DNA of 64,000 bases from assembly GCF_000258765.1 (NCBI RefSeq), contig NZ_AJLT01000012.1:31096-95095 (forward strand). Reading direction: 5' to 3'. The notes below the pieces were generated by a model. The model was not told where the DNA came from and did no database searches. It saw only the letters and a program-made list of their open reading frames with translations. Positions 27,398 to 36,892 of the stretch are shown here, one piece after another (the stretch's first letter is position 1; every line of letters starts with the position of its first letter). The DNA is from Gillisia marina (GTDB lineage: Bacteria; Bacteroidota; Bacteroidia; Flavobacteriales; Flavobacteriaceae). A program made the position numbers and the translations under genes.

Positions 27398-28055
27398 AAC
27401 TATTCTCCTTTAAAATTTTATTCATTAAAAATTCCGCAAACTCAAAATCAAGCTCTGTATCTATATCAACAGCCTCCCTTTGCGATATTTTATAGAAGAG
27501 AGGTTTCTTCCCAATATAACTGCGACATTTTAGCATGGTTGATTTTTTTACCAGAACTAATCCAAAAGTTGGCACAAGATACTCAGGTAAATCCTGTGAA
27601 TTTGGCATCTTTTCGATAGAGTAATTTAAGGGCTTATTATCATACCAAATAAAATCCTTCAATACTTTTACCGACATAAGACTATCACAATCGGTTTCAT
27701 AAAATTGCTCAATAGCCTCTGTATAACTAGCCACAGAAATTAATGGAGCCGTTACTTGAGCAACTAAAATATTTTCTGCATCAGTGGTTTTGGCAATATA
27801 GTGGTGAAACTCGCTATTAGAACACTCAGAGCTTGCGTAGTAAGGCTCTCTTTTGTGCACTGATACACCAGCTTTCTTAGCTATTTCTATTGCTTTTTCA
27901 CTGTCAGTGTTTATAATTATATCATTAACGGGTAATTTTTTGATAGTTTCAATCTTATGCTCAAGTAATGATTTTCCCGCAAAAGATTTTATATTTTTAT
28001 TCCTCACTCTTTGAGATCCCGCTCGAACCGGAATGACTGCAACTAATTTCTTCAT
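27390..28055 (-). CDS. CMP-sugar synthetase (acylneuraminate cytidylyltransferase family)
   Basis: A 221-residue NeuA-like cytidylyltransferase. The nucleotide-binding loop is IPVRAGSQRVRNKNIKSFAG (residues 8-27). IINTDSEKAIEIAKK, LVAQVTAPLIS and VDIDTELDFEFAE (C-terminal metal-binding Asp pair) are the usual family marks. It would convert a free 2-keto-3-deoxy sugar acid to its CMP form. It is distinct in sequence from the PseF-type enzyme at 38282-38974, so the locus has two stand-alone CMP-sugar synthetases besides the SpsF-type domain at 39725. Its start overlaps the upstream SDR gene by 59 bp, unusually long for this operon. Confidence 0.85.
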   Translation of the reverse strand: MKKLVAVIPVRAGSQRVRNKNIKSFAGKSLLEHKIETIKKLPVNDIIINTDSEKAIEIAKKAGVSVHKREPYYASSECSNSEFHHYIAKTTDAENILVAQVTAPLISVASYTEAIEQFYETDCDSLMSVKVLKDFIWYDNKPLNYSIEKMPNSQDLPEYLVPTFGLVLVKKSTMLKCRSYIGKKPLFYKISQREAVDIDTELDFEFAEFLMNKILKENSFE

Positions 28056-28938
28056 CTATATTATTTATAAATTCCTCTAATCCTTCTTTAAGTCCAAACC
28101 TAGGTGACCATCCCGTGGCTTTTAACTTAGATATATCACTAGTTATTAAAGTTTGGTCACCTAGATAACCATCTAATTCATTAATCTTCAATTTTTTATT
28201 TAGGCGCTCACTCAATACATTAATAATTAACTCGGGAGTCAAAATCTCTTTAAAGGAAACATTATAGGTTTCATTTCTCATTCCAGGAGTTTTTAAAGGC
28301 ATTATCAAAGCATTTACAACATCATTCACATGAACTAATTCACGAATACGATTTTTACGTCCAGTTATAGATATAACATCTCTATTTAGTGCTTGATCTA
28401 AATAAATACTCAATATTCCTTGGCGTTTGTTAGACAAATCCTGTCCAGAACCATAGGTTGCAAAAAGTCTGAAAATTGTAAATGGTATCTTACTATGGAC
28501 CGGTAAAAGTCTACAATAATTTTCCCCGGCAAGTTTACTTGCGCCATAAAACGATATCGGAAATGTTGGAGATGTTTCCTTAGCATTTTCCATATCCCCA
28601 TAAACTGCCATACTACTGGTATATATAAAATTCTTGACCTTTAATTTTTTTGCTAAGCGAATAACATTTAATGTGCCTAAACAATTCCATTCGCAATCCC
28701 CCACTGGATCAATTAGGCTATAATATCCTCCAGATTGAGCAGCGAGATGATAGATTACGTCTATATCCCCAATATCCAAATCGACCAAAGTACTTTTGCT
28801 AATATCAAATTGTATAAAAAGAACATCTGCTTCCGGTTTATTTTTATCTAAACAAGTTACATTATGCCCAATTGAAAGAAGTTTTGTTATAAGTTTATTT
28901 CCTATAAATCCAGCTCCCCCAGTTACTAGAATGTTCAT
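27997..28938 (-). CDS. NAD-dependent sugar epimerase/dehydratase (extended SDR)
   Basis: A 313-residue extended SDR. The NAD site is ILVTGGAGFIGNKLI (residues 3-17), the catalytic Thr/Ser and Tyr-x3-Lys are in IYTSSMAVYGDME and FYGASKLAGENYC, and RLFATYGSGQDLSNK follows. The reaction (C4 epimerisation, dehydration or other) cannot be read from the motifs. Its start overlaps the aldolase stop in an ATGA, implying translational coupling. The C-terminus runs about 20 residues into the next gene, and ends in a Ser-rich tail (EEISCSHSGSSGISKSEE) that looks like a by-product of the overlap. Its place in the cassette suggests it acts on the precursor of the ulosonic acid. Confidence 0.78.
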   Translation of the reverse strand: MNILVTGGAGFIGNKLITKLLSIGHNVTCLDKNKPEADVLFIQFDISKSTLVDLDIGDIDVIYHLAAQSGGYYSLIDPVGDCEWNCLGTLNVIRLAKKLKVKNFIYTSSMAVYGDMENAKETSPTFPISFYGASKLAGENYCRLLPVHSKIPFTIFRLFATYGSGQDLSNKRQGILSIYLDQALNRDVISITGRKNRIRELVHVNDVVNALIMPLKTPGMRNETYNVSFKEILTPELIINVLSERLNKKLKINELDGYLGDQTLITSDISKLKATGWSPRFGLKEGLEEFINNIDEEISCSHSGSSGISKSEE

Positions 28939-29664
28939 ATATAATTTAAAATTTTAGATTTTATATCTTTACAGGAATTAAATAAAATATTAACATCTAC
29001 CGAATAGGCTAAATACTCAAAACCGTATTCCATCAATTTTTTAGCCATTGGAATGGAGTCTGAAAAAGTACCTAGTCTAACATCATTTTCCTTTGCTAAT
29101 TTTGAAATATCATGCATTAACTTGGTCATTTTAGGGTGGTCTACTTCGCCAGGTATTCCTAATGATTGAGATAGATCATAAGGACCAATGAATATTATAT
29201 CAATATTCTTGACACTAAAAATTTTTTCTAAATTATTAATACCTTTTTCTCCTTCAACTTGCAATATTAATTTTTTTTGCATTAGCATTCTTAAAATAAT
29301 CCTTTTTATCTGTAGAACCGTGATTAGCGTCTTTCACGAACCTGCATACACCTCTATTCCCTATAGGGAAAAATTTAGCATATTCAACTGCTAGTTCAGC
29401 TTCTTTAACACTTGCAATATTTGGCACTTGTATTCCGTCTACCCCACAATCAAGAGCCGACCCTATCAAATTAGAATTTAATTCACCTACTCTTGCAATT
29501 GAAAGTATATTCGAAACTTTACAAGCTCGAACATGATTAAATAAATTTTCTCTGGAAGAAGGGCCATGTTCTTGATCTAAAATAACGAAATCCATCCCTG
29601 AGAAGCCAATCGCTTCAATAAAATTGCTGTCAACAGTTTTTGAAAATACTCCTACCATTCCCAT
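28935..29664 (-). CDS. HpcH/HpaI-family class II aldolase (frameshifted as sequenced)
   Basis: Metal-dependent pyruvate-type aldolase. MDFVILDQEHGPSS (about residues 24-37) holds the catalytic His and neighbouring acid, VDGIQVPNIASVKEAE follows, and NIDIIFIGPYDLSQSLGIPG carries the later metal/substrate loop. Two frames (29254-29664 and 28935-29288) join if the T8 run at 29271-29278 loses a base, giving KKLILQVEGEKG and a 242-residue protein of normal length. Its ATG overlaps the stop of the upstream aldolase in TAATG, and its stop overlaps the SDR start in ATGA. It could condense pyruvate with an aldehyde sugar to give a 2-keto-3-deoxy acid. The direction and substrate are inferred. Confidence 0.82.
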
Positions 29665-31220
29665 TAAATATCAATTTTACTATAAACAGATTCTTTTTCA
29701 GGAATTCCATAATAGGTTGCTGTAAGGCTCACTAATTTTATATCTTTCGCTTTAACAATTTTTTCAAATAAATATTCATTTTCTAGAAAGAGTTCCTGTT
29801 CATTCTTTTGAATGATTTCCGTGGTATATCCATCGTATCCGGCCAAATATATGGTTTTCGCGCCAAGTTCGCAAGCGGTTTGCAATGCAATTGCTGTATG
29901 GGAATCCTTAAATTTTTCGGTAAACATCTCATCTTGCAATTCATATGAACAATTACTTAAAGCCTCTGGAATATAAGTGCCCATTTTTCTGGGAAAAGGC
30001 GGTAGAATACATTTTCCTTGAATTTCTAAGTGATTATTAAAAACCTTTTCAAGTCTATAACCCTCATTTCCTACAAGGCAGTAATATTGATCGTTTTCAA
30101 TATTGTCATAACTCCTAGCGTTTTTAGAGCTTGCATGTATAACTATAATATCAGGATGCAAATTCAAAAAAGTTTTTAAGGCTTCATTATGATTTACGGC
30201 ACTAGGACCCCCGCCTATTAATAAAACTGTATCACTATTTCCTATCCCTTTAAAATCTAATTTTGATAGCTCTGTATTATCTTTAAGACCTTTGGATTGA
30301 TTAGAAAGAGCTCTGGCGATACTATTTAATGAATAATATCTTTTAGTAACCCATTCCATCACTTCTTTTTGGGGTAATGAATGCGCACCAGAGACCATAT
30401 AAGGTAAATTAGTACCCCACCCAAAATCTTTTTGCATCTCTGAAAATGGATCAACTACCATACTTAATGCATTAAAATTTAGTTCAATTTTATTTTGTGA
30501 ATTTAATGTTGTTAAAAGTAGTTCAGTGCTAAGATTACCAGCACCTCTTCCCATTCCAGTAACGGTTGCATCTACAATTACTGCACCACAATCAATCGCA
30601 GTTAATGTATTAATTAAACCTAATTCCAGATTATTGTGACCGTGAAATCCAATTTTAACATCCAACTTATTTCGAACAATATCGTAGGCTTTTTTAACGT
30701 CATTAGGAAAAACACCTCCATAAGAATCCACCATGTAGAAATAATCTATAACTCCGTCTACATTACCTATTTGAGCTAAGAACTGCTTTTCTGATTCCCA
30801 TTTAGACATATACATGACATTAAAACAAATCTCAAATCCCAATTTTGCAACCTCCTCTGCCAAACCAATGGCCCGACCGAAGTTTTGGGGATCTACTGCA
30901 ATTCTAACCATATTTATCAATCCAACACAAGGATTTAAAAGGTCATTGACATGTTCCTTACGAACATTCTTTTCGTCGAGGATAATAGCAAGCTTTTTAT
31001 TAGAAAGTTCTTTACAACGTTCTAGAACTATGCGAGGACAATAAAAGTATTTTCCTAGATAAGTATTCATTGGATTTGATCTATATCCAATTTCCAAATA
31101 ATCTACCGGAAGATCATTAAAAGATTCAAAATATATTTCTGTTAATTTATCTTCAAAATCCCAACCTGTATAATATCCCCCATCTCTCAGGGTACAATCC
31201 AAAATTTTCAAATTTTCCAT
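29664..31220 (-). CDS. DRE-TIM aldolase fused to a C-terminal Rossmann-like domain
   Basis: A 518-residue two-domain protein. Residues 1 to about 320 are an HMGL-like/DRE-TIM metallolyase resembling 4-hydroxy-2-oxovalerate aldolase: LDCTLRDGGYYTGWDF (Arg12/Asp13), FYMVDSYGG and GFHGHNNLELG (metal His-x-His). Residues about 335-518 (VLLIGGGPSAVNHNEALK, IYLAGYDGYTTE) look like the DUF115/Maf/MptE-type fold found in glycan loci, but I recognise this only weakly. The protein is intact. It overlaps the HpcH/HpaI gene by one base, so two different pyruvate-type aldolases are translationally coupled. Role in building an unusual ulosonic acid is inferred. Confidence 0.75.
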   Translation of the reverse strand: MENLKILDCTLRDGGYYTGWDFEDKLTEIYFESFNDLPVDYLEIGYRSNPMNTYLGKYFYCPRIVLERCKELSNKKLAIILDEKNVRKEHVNDLLNPCVGLINMVRIAVDPQNFGRAIGLAEEVAKLGFEICFNVMYMSKWESEKQFLAQIGNVDGVIDYFYMVDSYGGVFPNDVKKAYDIVRNKLDVKIGFHGHNNLELGLINTLTAIDCGAVIVDATVTGMGRGAGNLSTELLLTTLNSQNKIELNFNALSMVVDPFSEMQKDFGWGTNLPYMVSGAHSLPQKEVMEWVTKRYYSLNSIARALSNQSKGLKDNTELSKLDFKGIGNSDTVLLIGGGPSAVNHNEALKTFLNLHPDIIVIHASSKNARSYDNIENDQYYCLVGNEGYRLEKVFNNHLEIQGKCILPPFPRKMGTYIPEALSNCSYELQDEMFTEKFKDSHTAIALQTACELGAKTIYLAGYDGYTTEIIQKNEQELFLENEYLFEKIVKAKDIKLVSLTATYYGIPEKESVYSKIDI

Positions 31221-31240
31221 ATTTTTTTAACTGTAATTTT

Positions 31241-32561
31241 TTATAAATAATCATTTATTTTTTCTGCTGTAAACCTTGTAGAGTTCGTTCCAATTTTATA
31301 ATATAATTTCTCTCGCAAAGCTGTTTGCTGTTTAAAAGCCAAGTCCTCCCGGCTATTTACATCAATTAATTTCATTAAAAAAGAATATAACGAAGGTACT
31401 GTATTAAAAGCCGGCATCAATAACTCATTTTTCATCATTTCTATATTTGAATGTATCCCCATCCCATCATCTAAATCTAATAGCAAAACGGGTTTATTAT
31501 TAATTGGGGCTTCATAACTCATAGTTGATCCTTTAGTAATTATAATATCACAATTTTCAAGAAAAAATTTATTTTCTAAATTTGCAGAGAAAATTTCGAA
31601 ATTATCAAACTGCAAAGCCTTCTCATCAAACTCTGCATTCAGACTCATTGGATGTTTTTTAAAGACAAAATTAATAGAAAGCATTCCATACTCTGCCATA
31701 AAAGAGTTTAAAAACTTAATAACATTATCATTATGTCTATCCAAAACTACACCAATATCAATTTTCGAAGTTTTTTTTACGTGAGGTCACTTTTTCTACT
31801 TGAACTATAGGATTTCCTACCAATGAGATTTGGTATTCTTCAACTCCCATAGATTTTAATTGGTTTCTCTGAATTTCTCCCCAACACCATACATTTTCTG
31901 CGAGAAATGGGTGGTATCCGTAGGAAGTATTTATTGTAGAATGAATTAAGGTTACAGTTTTTAAACCCTTAGACCTAGCAGCCAACACAATTGCACTCAT
32001 TGTAAAGCTACGGTCATAATCAACAACAATGAGTTCAGTGTTTTCAATAGCAGGCAATATAGATTCTACTTTTAATAATTGAACGTAAAGATGATTAAAA
32101 CAATTGGTTTTTGAAATTGGTAGATTAAAACTTTTAATGATTTTAAAAACTTTTTTTGAAATTTTTCGTGTTTCAGTATAAATTTTCAGGCATTTGACAA
32201 TACCTACATTAGGAAATTCGTTAAATTTTATAAAGTCAAAATTCTCGTGGCTCTCGGGACTATAAAATGTGGAACTAGGTTCGATATATTCTGAAAGAGG
32301 ATATATAAGCTTTTTAAAATTAGGTCTAGTAGTATTATAACCTAAAACAACTTTATTGAATTCCTTTTTATTCTTAAAATAATTATTTATTGATTTAACT
32401 ATGATTTTCGGGACTATGATTTTGCTATTAAACCCCTCAAGCCTTGGATCTTCTCGGTGGGTAACAAAGAATAGCTTAGAAAATAAACCACCAACGGGAA
32501 TTCCTTTGTAACAAATTTGATCAATCGCAATTTCAGCCTTTATAAAATTCTCCGAATTCAT
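31241..32561 (-). CDS. Capsule/polysialyltransferase-like GT-B protein (frameshifted as sequenced)
   Basis: Two frames (31758-32561 and 31241-31744) join when the T8 run at 31771-31778 loses one base, restoring SRKKTSKIDIGVVLDRH and a 439-residue protein. The C-terminal half has VWCWGEIQRNQLKSMGV, ISLVGNP and CDIIITKGSTMSYEAPINN followed by KPVLLLD. This is the pattern of GT-B transferases of the capsule-synthesis/CMP-sugar transferase groups, with a glycine/serine donor loop. No specific family can be assigned. It is 5 bp after the ABC transporter and 20 bp before the aldolase fusion, so it may transfer the sugar made by that cassette. Confidence 0.68.
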
Positions 32562-32566
32562 CTAAT

Positions 32567-34363
32567 TTACATTTTTTGCAATTTGATCATTTCTTGAAAG
32601 GTTGTTGATGTATCCAAAAGATCCTCATATTTACCCTCTGAATCTATTTTTCCATTTTTCAAAACAATTATTCTATCGGCGTTTCTTATAGTAGATAATC
32701 TATGAGCTATTATGAAAATGGTATATTTACCTTGCAGTTGGTCTATGTTTTTTTGTATTGCTTTTTCCGTTTCACCATCTAAAGCAGAAGTTGCTTCATC
32801 CATAAATAAAAAATCCACATCTTTATAAAGTTCCCGAGCAATTGAAAGTCTTTGCTTTTGTCCTCCACTAATATTAATTCCGTTATTCCCTAAATATTCG
32901 TCTTCCTTATTTTTTAGTTCCGAAACAAAATCGAAAATAGATGCTTGCCTAATAGCGATCTGAAATTTTTGAAAATTTTCACTATTCTTTTCATCCCAAA
33001 ATGTAACATTATTAAATACAGTATCGCTAAAAATAGGGGCTTCTTGAGTGATATAGCCAATCCTGTTTCTATAGGAATATAAATCCAATTTTTTTATATT
33101 CTGGTCATCTATAAATATTTCACCTTTTGAAGGTAAGAACAGTCCTGATAGAATATTTAGCAAAGTTGATTTTCCACTCCCACTTTCACCAATTATTGCA
33201 ATAGTTTCATTTTTCTTAAAAGATATATTTAAACCATCTATAACTTTTAGATCATCATAGTGAAATGTGATATTCTTTAGCTCTATTTTATTATTAAATC
33301 TTCCGAACTTTATATCACCATTTTTTTCAAATCCAGATTTAAGTTCTTTTGTAAATTCAGATAAATTATCCATAGACCCGGAATATTCCAAAAATCTATT
33401 CCAATTTTCCTGTAAAGCCATAAGAAATGTTAAAGCTCTATAGAGAAATAAAAGGCTTAGAATGATTAATCCTATTTTGGTATCGAAAAATTTAACTTGA
33501 ATTAATATCACAAAGACTACTACTAGCATAGTTAATGGTTCTCTTAATGCCCGTAATAAAGAATCAATAACCCCTAATTTTCTTTGATCGCCTTCTATAT
33601 TATTAATACTAGACTTCAATTTCTCACCATAAAAATAATTAAGGCCCGTAGCTTTTAAATATTTAAAAAAAGAAACATGCTGAATTAATAAACCCTGAAA
33701 ATTATGCCAATTCTTAGTTAATTTGTTGGAATAACTTTTAGTACGCTTATATAATGTTCTAAAGATGAAGTTTGTGAGCACACCGCCTATCGAAACCATT
33801 AAAGCAAACTGAGCATTAGAAGCAAAGGCAAAAGTTACATATACAAGTACAAGCACACCATATTGAGCTGCTTGAAAATAACTTTTATAAGTCATATTAA
33901 CCCTGCCAACTTCTCCGCTAAAAGTATTTTGAATTTTTCCAACATCAGACTTGACGAAATTTTTAAAGCTATAATTATTAAGGTTATCAATATTGCCATA
34001 TCGAATGTGTTTCATAAAATATTGCTGATATACCACCCTCACATATCCTTCTATAAATTTAGCAACCCCCTTAAGGACAAAAAACACCAAAATGATAATC
34101 AGGGCGTTTGTTATATTTAGGTTGATGCCAATAGATTCCAAAAATTCGGGTAAAAAACTCAGGTTACCTAGACTTTCTCCCTTCTCACCATCGGTTCCAT
34201 CCCCACTCATTTCCAAAAGAGGAATAAACATAGCTAATCCAAATCCATCTAACACCCCTACACATATGCTTAAAAAAAAAGAAATAAAAATTCTGTATTT
34301 TAAAATCCTGTAGAAGTAAAAAAAATATTGAAAATTATTAATTAAAAGGCTTTTTATATTCAT
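32567..34363 (-). CDS. ABC-type lipid-linked oligosaccharide flippase (PglK/MsbA-like)
   Basis: A 598-residue half-transporter with fused permease and ATPase. Six membrane helices lie in residues 1-320. The ATPase has Walker A IIGESGSGKSTLLN (about 385), Q-loop IGYITQEAPIF, signature NISGGQKQRLSIARELY, Walker B VDFLFMDEATSALD and switch IIAHRLSTIRNADR. As a homodimer it would translocate a lipid-linked glycan. With a Pgl module in the same locus a PglK-like role is attractive; a lipid or peptide exporter is the alternative. No Wzx is present in the window. It is co-directional with the GTs on both sides (spacing 5 and 14 bp). Confidence 0.85.
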   Translation of the reverse strand: MNIKSLLINNFQYFFYFYRILKYRIFISFFLSICVGVLDGFGLAMFIPLLEMSGDGTDGEKGESLGNLSFLPEFLESIGINLNITNALIIILVFFVLKGVAKFIEGYVRVVYQQYFMKHIRYGNIDNLNNYSFKNFVKSDVGKIQNTFSGEVGRVNMTYKSYFQAAQYGVLVLVYVTFAFASNAQFALMVSIGGVLTNFIFRTLYKRTKSYSNKLTKNWHNFQGLLIQHVSFFKYLKATGLNYFYGEKLKSSINNIEGDQRKLGVIDSLLRALREPLTMLVVVFVILIQVKFFDTKIGLIILSLLFLYRALTFLMALQENWNRFLEYSGSMDNLSEFTKELKSGFEKNGDIKFGRFNNKIELKNITFHYDDLKVIDGLNISFKKNETIAIIGESGSGKSTLLNILSGLFLPSKGEIFIDDQNIKKLDLYSYRNRIGYITQEAPIFSDTVFNNVTFWDEKNSENFQKFQIAIRQASIFDFVSELKNKEDEYLGNNGINISGGQKQRLSIARELYKDVDFLFMDEATSALDGETEKAIQKNIDQLQGKYTIFIIAHRLSTIRNADRIIVLKNGKIDSEGKYEDLLDTSTTFQEMIKLQKM

Positions 34364-34377
34364 TTTAAATAATTGAC

Positions 34378-35842
34378 TTAATTTACTAAAATTCTTTTCT
34401 TAAAATTTTTATGAACAAATTTAATTACTGAAGCTAAGAATTTATCCATTTCTGAATAATCATATATCTTTATACCTTTAAAATAAACTTCTCCATCGGT
34501 GTTTTGATCATAGAATTTAGCCGGTATACCACCATCTAAAAAGTACAATCCAAGTTTTAAAGATGGTAAAATATCTTTTGGTTCCAGATTCGTCTTTAAA
34601 AGTTGGGGGATCTCTGCTTTATCAACAGGTTCATAGGCCACACCCATTCCAGAATAGAAACTCCTACCCAATAAAATGACAGGTTTTCTCCAATAATTAG
34701 ATTCCACGGCAATAGTAGATCCAAAAACAAGTATTTTCTCCGCAATTTTCATTAAAGCGTAGGAATCTGCTTTTCCTTCGGGTGGTATTAAATAAACATT
34801 ATTAAATCTTCCTTCTAAAGATCTCAATTTATGGACATACTCATAATCAACACCTCGAAGATTTGGATGCATTCTAATAATTAAATTAGAATTCTGCATC
34901 TCATTTTGAAACAGGTTACATAAATAAAAAATACCATCATTCTGATCGCGAAAATAGGGATTTTCATATTCTTTACCTACAGCAGCAAATTCATCATCAG
35001 AGCTAGTATAAAGTACATAACATTTCTTGGAATAGTCAATATTTTCGGGCAAGTTATTTTTTTCCTGTTGTAATGTAAAAACTGGTCCTTGCACTTTTTT
35101 CCCCGAGACCTTACCGGTAAAAAAAACTTGAAGCTATTTGGATTTTCTCCTCACCGTTTAACTTTGATTGATCCCAATGCTGGCTTACGAGATCTTGCTT
35201 AAATTGTATATCCTGTGGTAAGGCTTTATCAAATATTTCCAAGAATCCACCAGGACGTGCAACTTCCATATTAAAATATGGGACATTATATTTATCTGCC
35301 AAACTTATTACTGCTCTATGATACGTATGTCTCCCATTAAAATTATAAACAATATCAAACTTTTCTTTATCAAATAGTCTATCTAATCCTAGATATAATG
35401 TTACTCCATTTTTCACGAGTTTTTTAACAAAACTTCCTTCAATATTATCTAGATCCCTATCCCTGGTATGTGAGATATAGGATGAAATGGAAGATTCACC
35501 CACCTTGAAATCATCAAAAATAGTATCTCTGGAAATTTTATTATTATCATTTATAAAATTTTCAGCAATCTTAAGGTCTCCATTGTTTGTTAATTCTTCA
35601 ATTATAACATGCTGAAAATTACCATATATAAGTTCCAAACTTTTCTTTGTTCCTTTTTTACAAAGAAAACACAACTCAGGTTTGGAATGAGGATTTGTAT
35701 AACAAGTACTAAATGAATTTGAACAGGTTAAATGATAAATCTTCGCATCCGGATATTTATCAATTAAATATTGAAGGGTCTCAAGCATCACGACCCGTGC
35801 ATATGATCCAACTCCAACTATTTGAGTTATTAAAATTTTCAT
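34378..35842 (-). CDS. Capsule-synthesis-type glycosyltransferase (frameshifted as sequenced)
   Basis: Frames 35111-35842 and 34378-35094 become one 487-residue protein when the A8 run at 35119-35126 loses one base (SSFFTGKVSGKKVQG). The N-terminal part has MKILITQIVGVGSYARVVML and IVYNFNGRHTYHRA; a CxxC pair is present in ELCFLCKKG. The C-terminal part has LYTSSDDEFA, LIIRMHPNLRG and KILVFGSTIAVESNYWRKPVIL, which matches capsule-synthesis-type transferases. The donor is unknown. Its ATG overlaps the PseI-like stop (ATGA), which makes transfer of a pseudaminic-type sugar a reasonable guess. Confidence 0.68.
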
Positions 35843-36882
35843 TTTTTAAAATGTTTAATGGAAAGTGGAGTTCCCCTCTCTAAATCTATTAAAGCCTTCT
35901 TTCCAAGTATTTCACTATAGAATCTAGGATGTAATCCAAATCCAGGCCTTATACTTCTAATATTTTTTTCCGTAAGAATTTCTCCATCCTGAATATCTTC
36001 AACCACATATAAAGATCTACTAAAATCCTTTCCCTTCTTCTGTTTATCAGTTAGGTTATAATTTACATTTCCTGTTGCTTTCTCCGCCTCCCTAACCGCT
36101 TTAACCATTTCGGTGAATTCTTGTTCATCCATCGAAAAAGAAGCATCGGGACCACCAATTGATTTGTCCAGAATAAAATGCTTTTCAATAATTTTGGCTC
36201 CAAAGCAGGTAGCCACTACAGGTGCTGTACTACCCATAGTATGATCAGACAACCCGGATATAACTCCATAACGTTCTGCCAAATCTTTTACCATTACCAT
36301 ATTGGCTTCATCTATAGGAGCTGGGTATGAGGAGGTACATTTTAATAATGCTATGTCATTATTTCCCATTCGATGACAGGCTTCCAAAGCTAACTCAATA
36401 TCTTCTATTTCGGCAATCCCAGTTGAAATAATTACTGGTTTCCCCATGGACGCAACATATTCAATTAAAGGAATATCTGTAATTTCAAAGGAGGCAATTT
36501 TATAGGCCGGAACATTTAAATCTTCTAGAAAATCCACTGCAGTTTTATCAAAGGGAGAAGAAAAACAGATTAATCCCTCATCCTTTGCAACTTTAAACAA
36601 TTCTTCATGCCATTCCCATGGTGTGTAGGCATCTTTATATAAATCGTAGAATGTTTTACCATCCCAAATTGATCCTGATTTAACTACAAAATCATCTTTA
36701 TCACAATCTATGGTTAATGTGTCAGCTGTATACGTTTGAAGTTTTATGGCATTGGCGCCAGTTCTTTTTGCCGCCTTAATTGTATTTATTGCAACATCTA
36801 AACTGCCATTGTGGTTAGCTGATAATTCTGCTATTATAAAAATTTCAGAATCATTATTTATTTCAAAATTACCTATTTTCAT
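35839..36882 (-). CDS. pseI: Pseudaminic acid synthase (NeuB family)
   Basis: PEP-dependent condensing enzyme for a nine-carbon ulosonic acid. I take the ATG at 36880-36882 (MKIGNFEINNDS), because the family starts there; the upstream ATG at 36918 would overlap the formyltransferase-like gene. Landmarks are IIAELSANHNGSLDVA, AIKLQTYTADTLT, KIASFEITD, ISTGIAEIEDIE, SDHTMGS and IIEKHFILDKSIGGPDASFS. The C-terminal SAF antifreeze-like domain covers about residues 285-347 (FSRSLYVVEDIQDGE, PGFGLHPRF). The PDASFS loop and PseB/PseC/PseF partners favour PseI over LegI or NeuB. Confidence 0.88.
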   Translation of the reverse strand: MKIGNFEINNDSEIFIIAELSANHNGSLDVAINTIKAAKRTGANAIKLQTYTADTLTIDCDKDDFVVKSGSIWDGKTFYDLYKDAYTPWEWHEELFKVAKDEGLICFSSPFDKTAVDFLEDLNVPAYKIASFEITDIPLIEYVASMGKPVIISTGIAEIEDIELALEACHRMGNNDIALLKCTSSYPAPIDEANMVMVKDLAERYGVISGLSDHTMGSTAPVVATCFGAKIIEKHFILDKSIGGPDASFSMDEQEFTEMVKAVREAEKATGNVNYNLTDKQKKGKDFSRSLYVVEDIQDGEILTEKNIRSIRPGFGLHPRFYSEILGKKALIDLERGTPLSIKHFKK

Positions 36883-36892
36883 TTTTTTATAA

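Noticed and set aside
29664..31220. 2-isopropylmalate or homocitrate synthase
   Set aside because: The N-terminal DRE-TIM domain has TLRDGG as in hydroxy-oxovalerate aldolases, and no leucine-pathway partner or LeuA-type regulatory domain is present.
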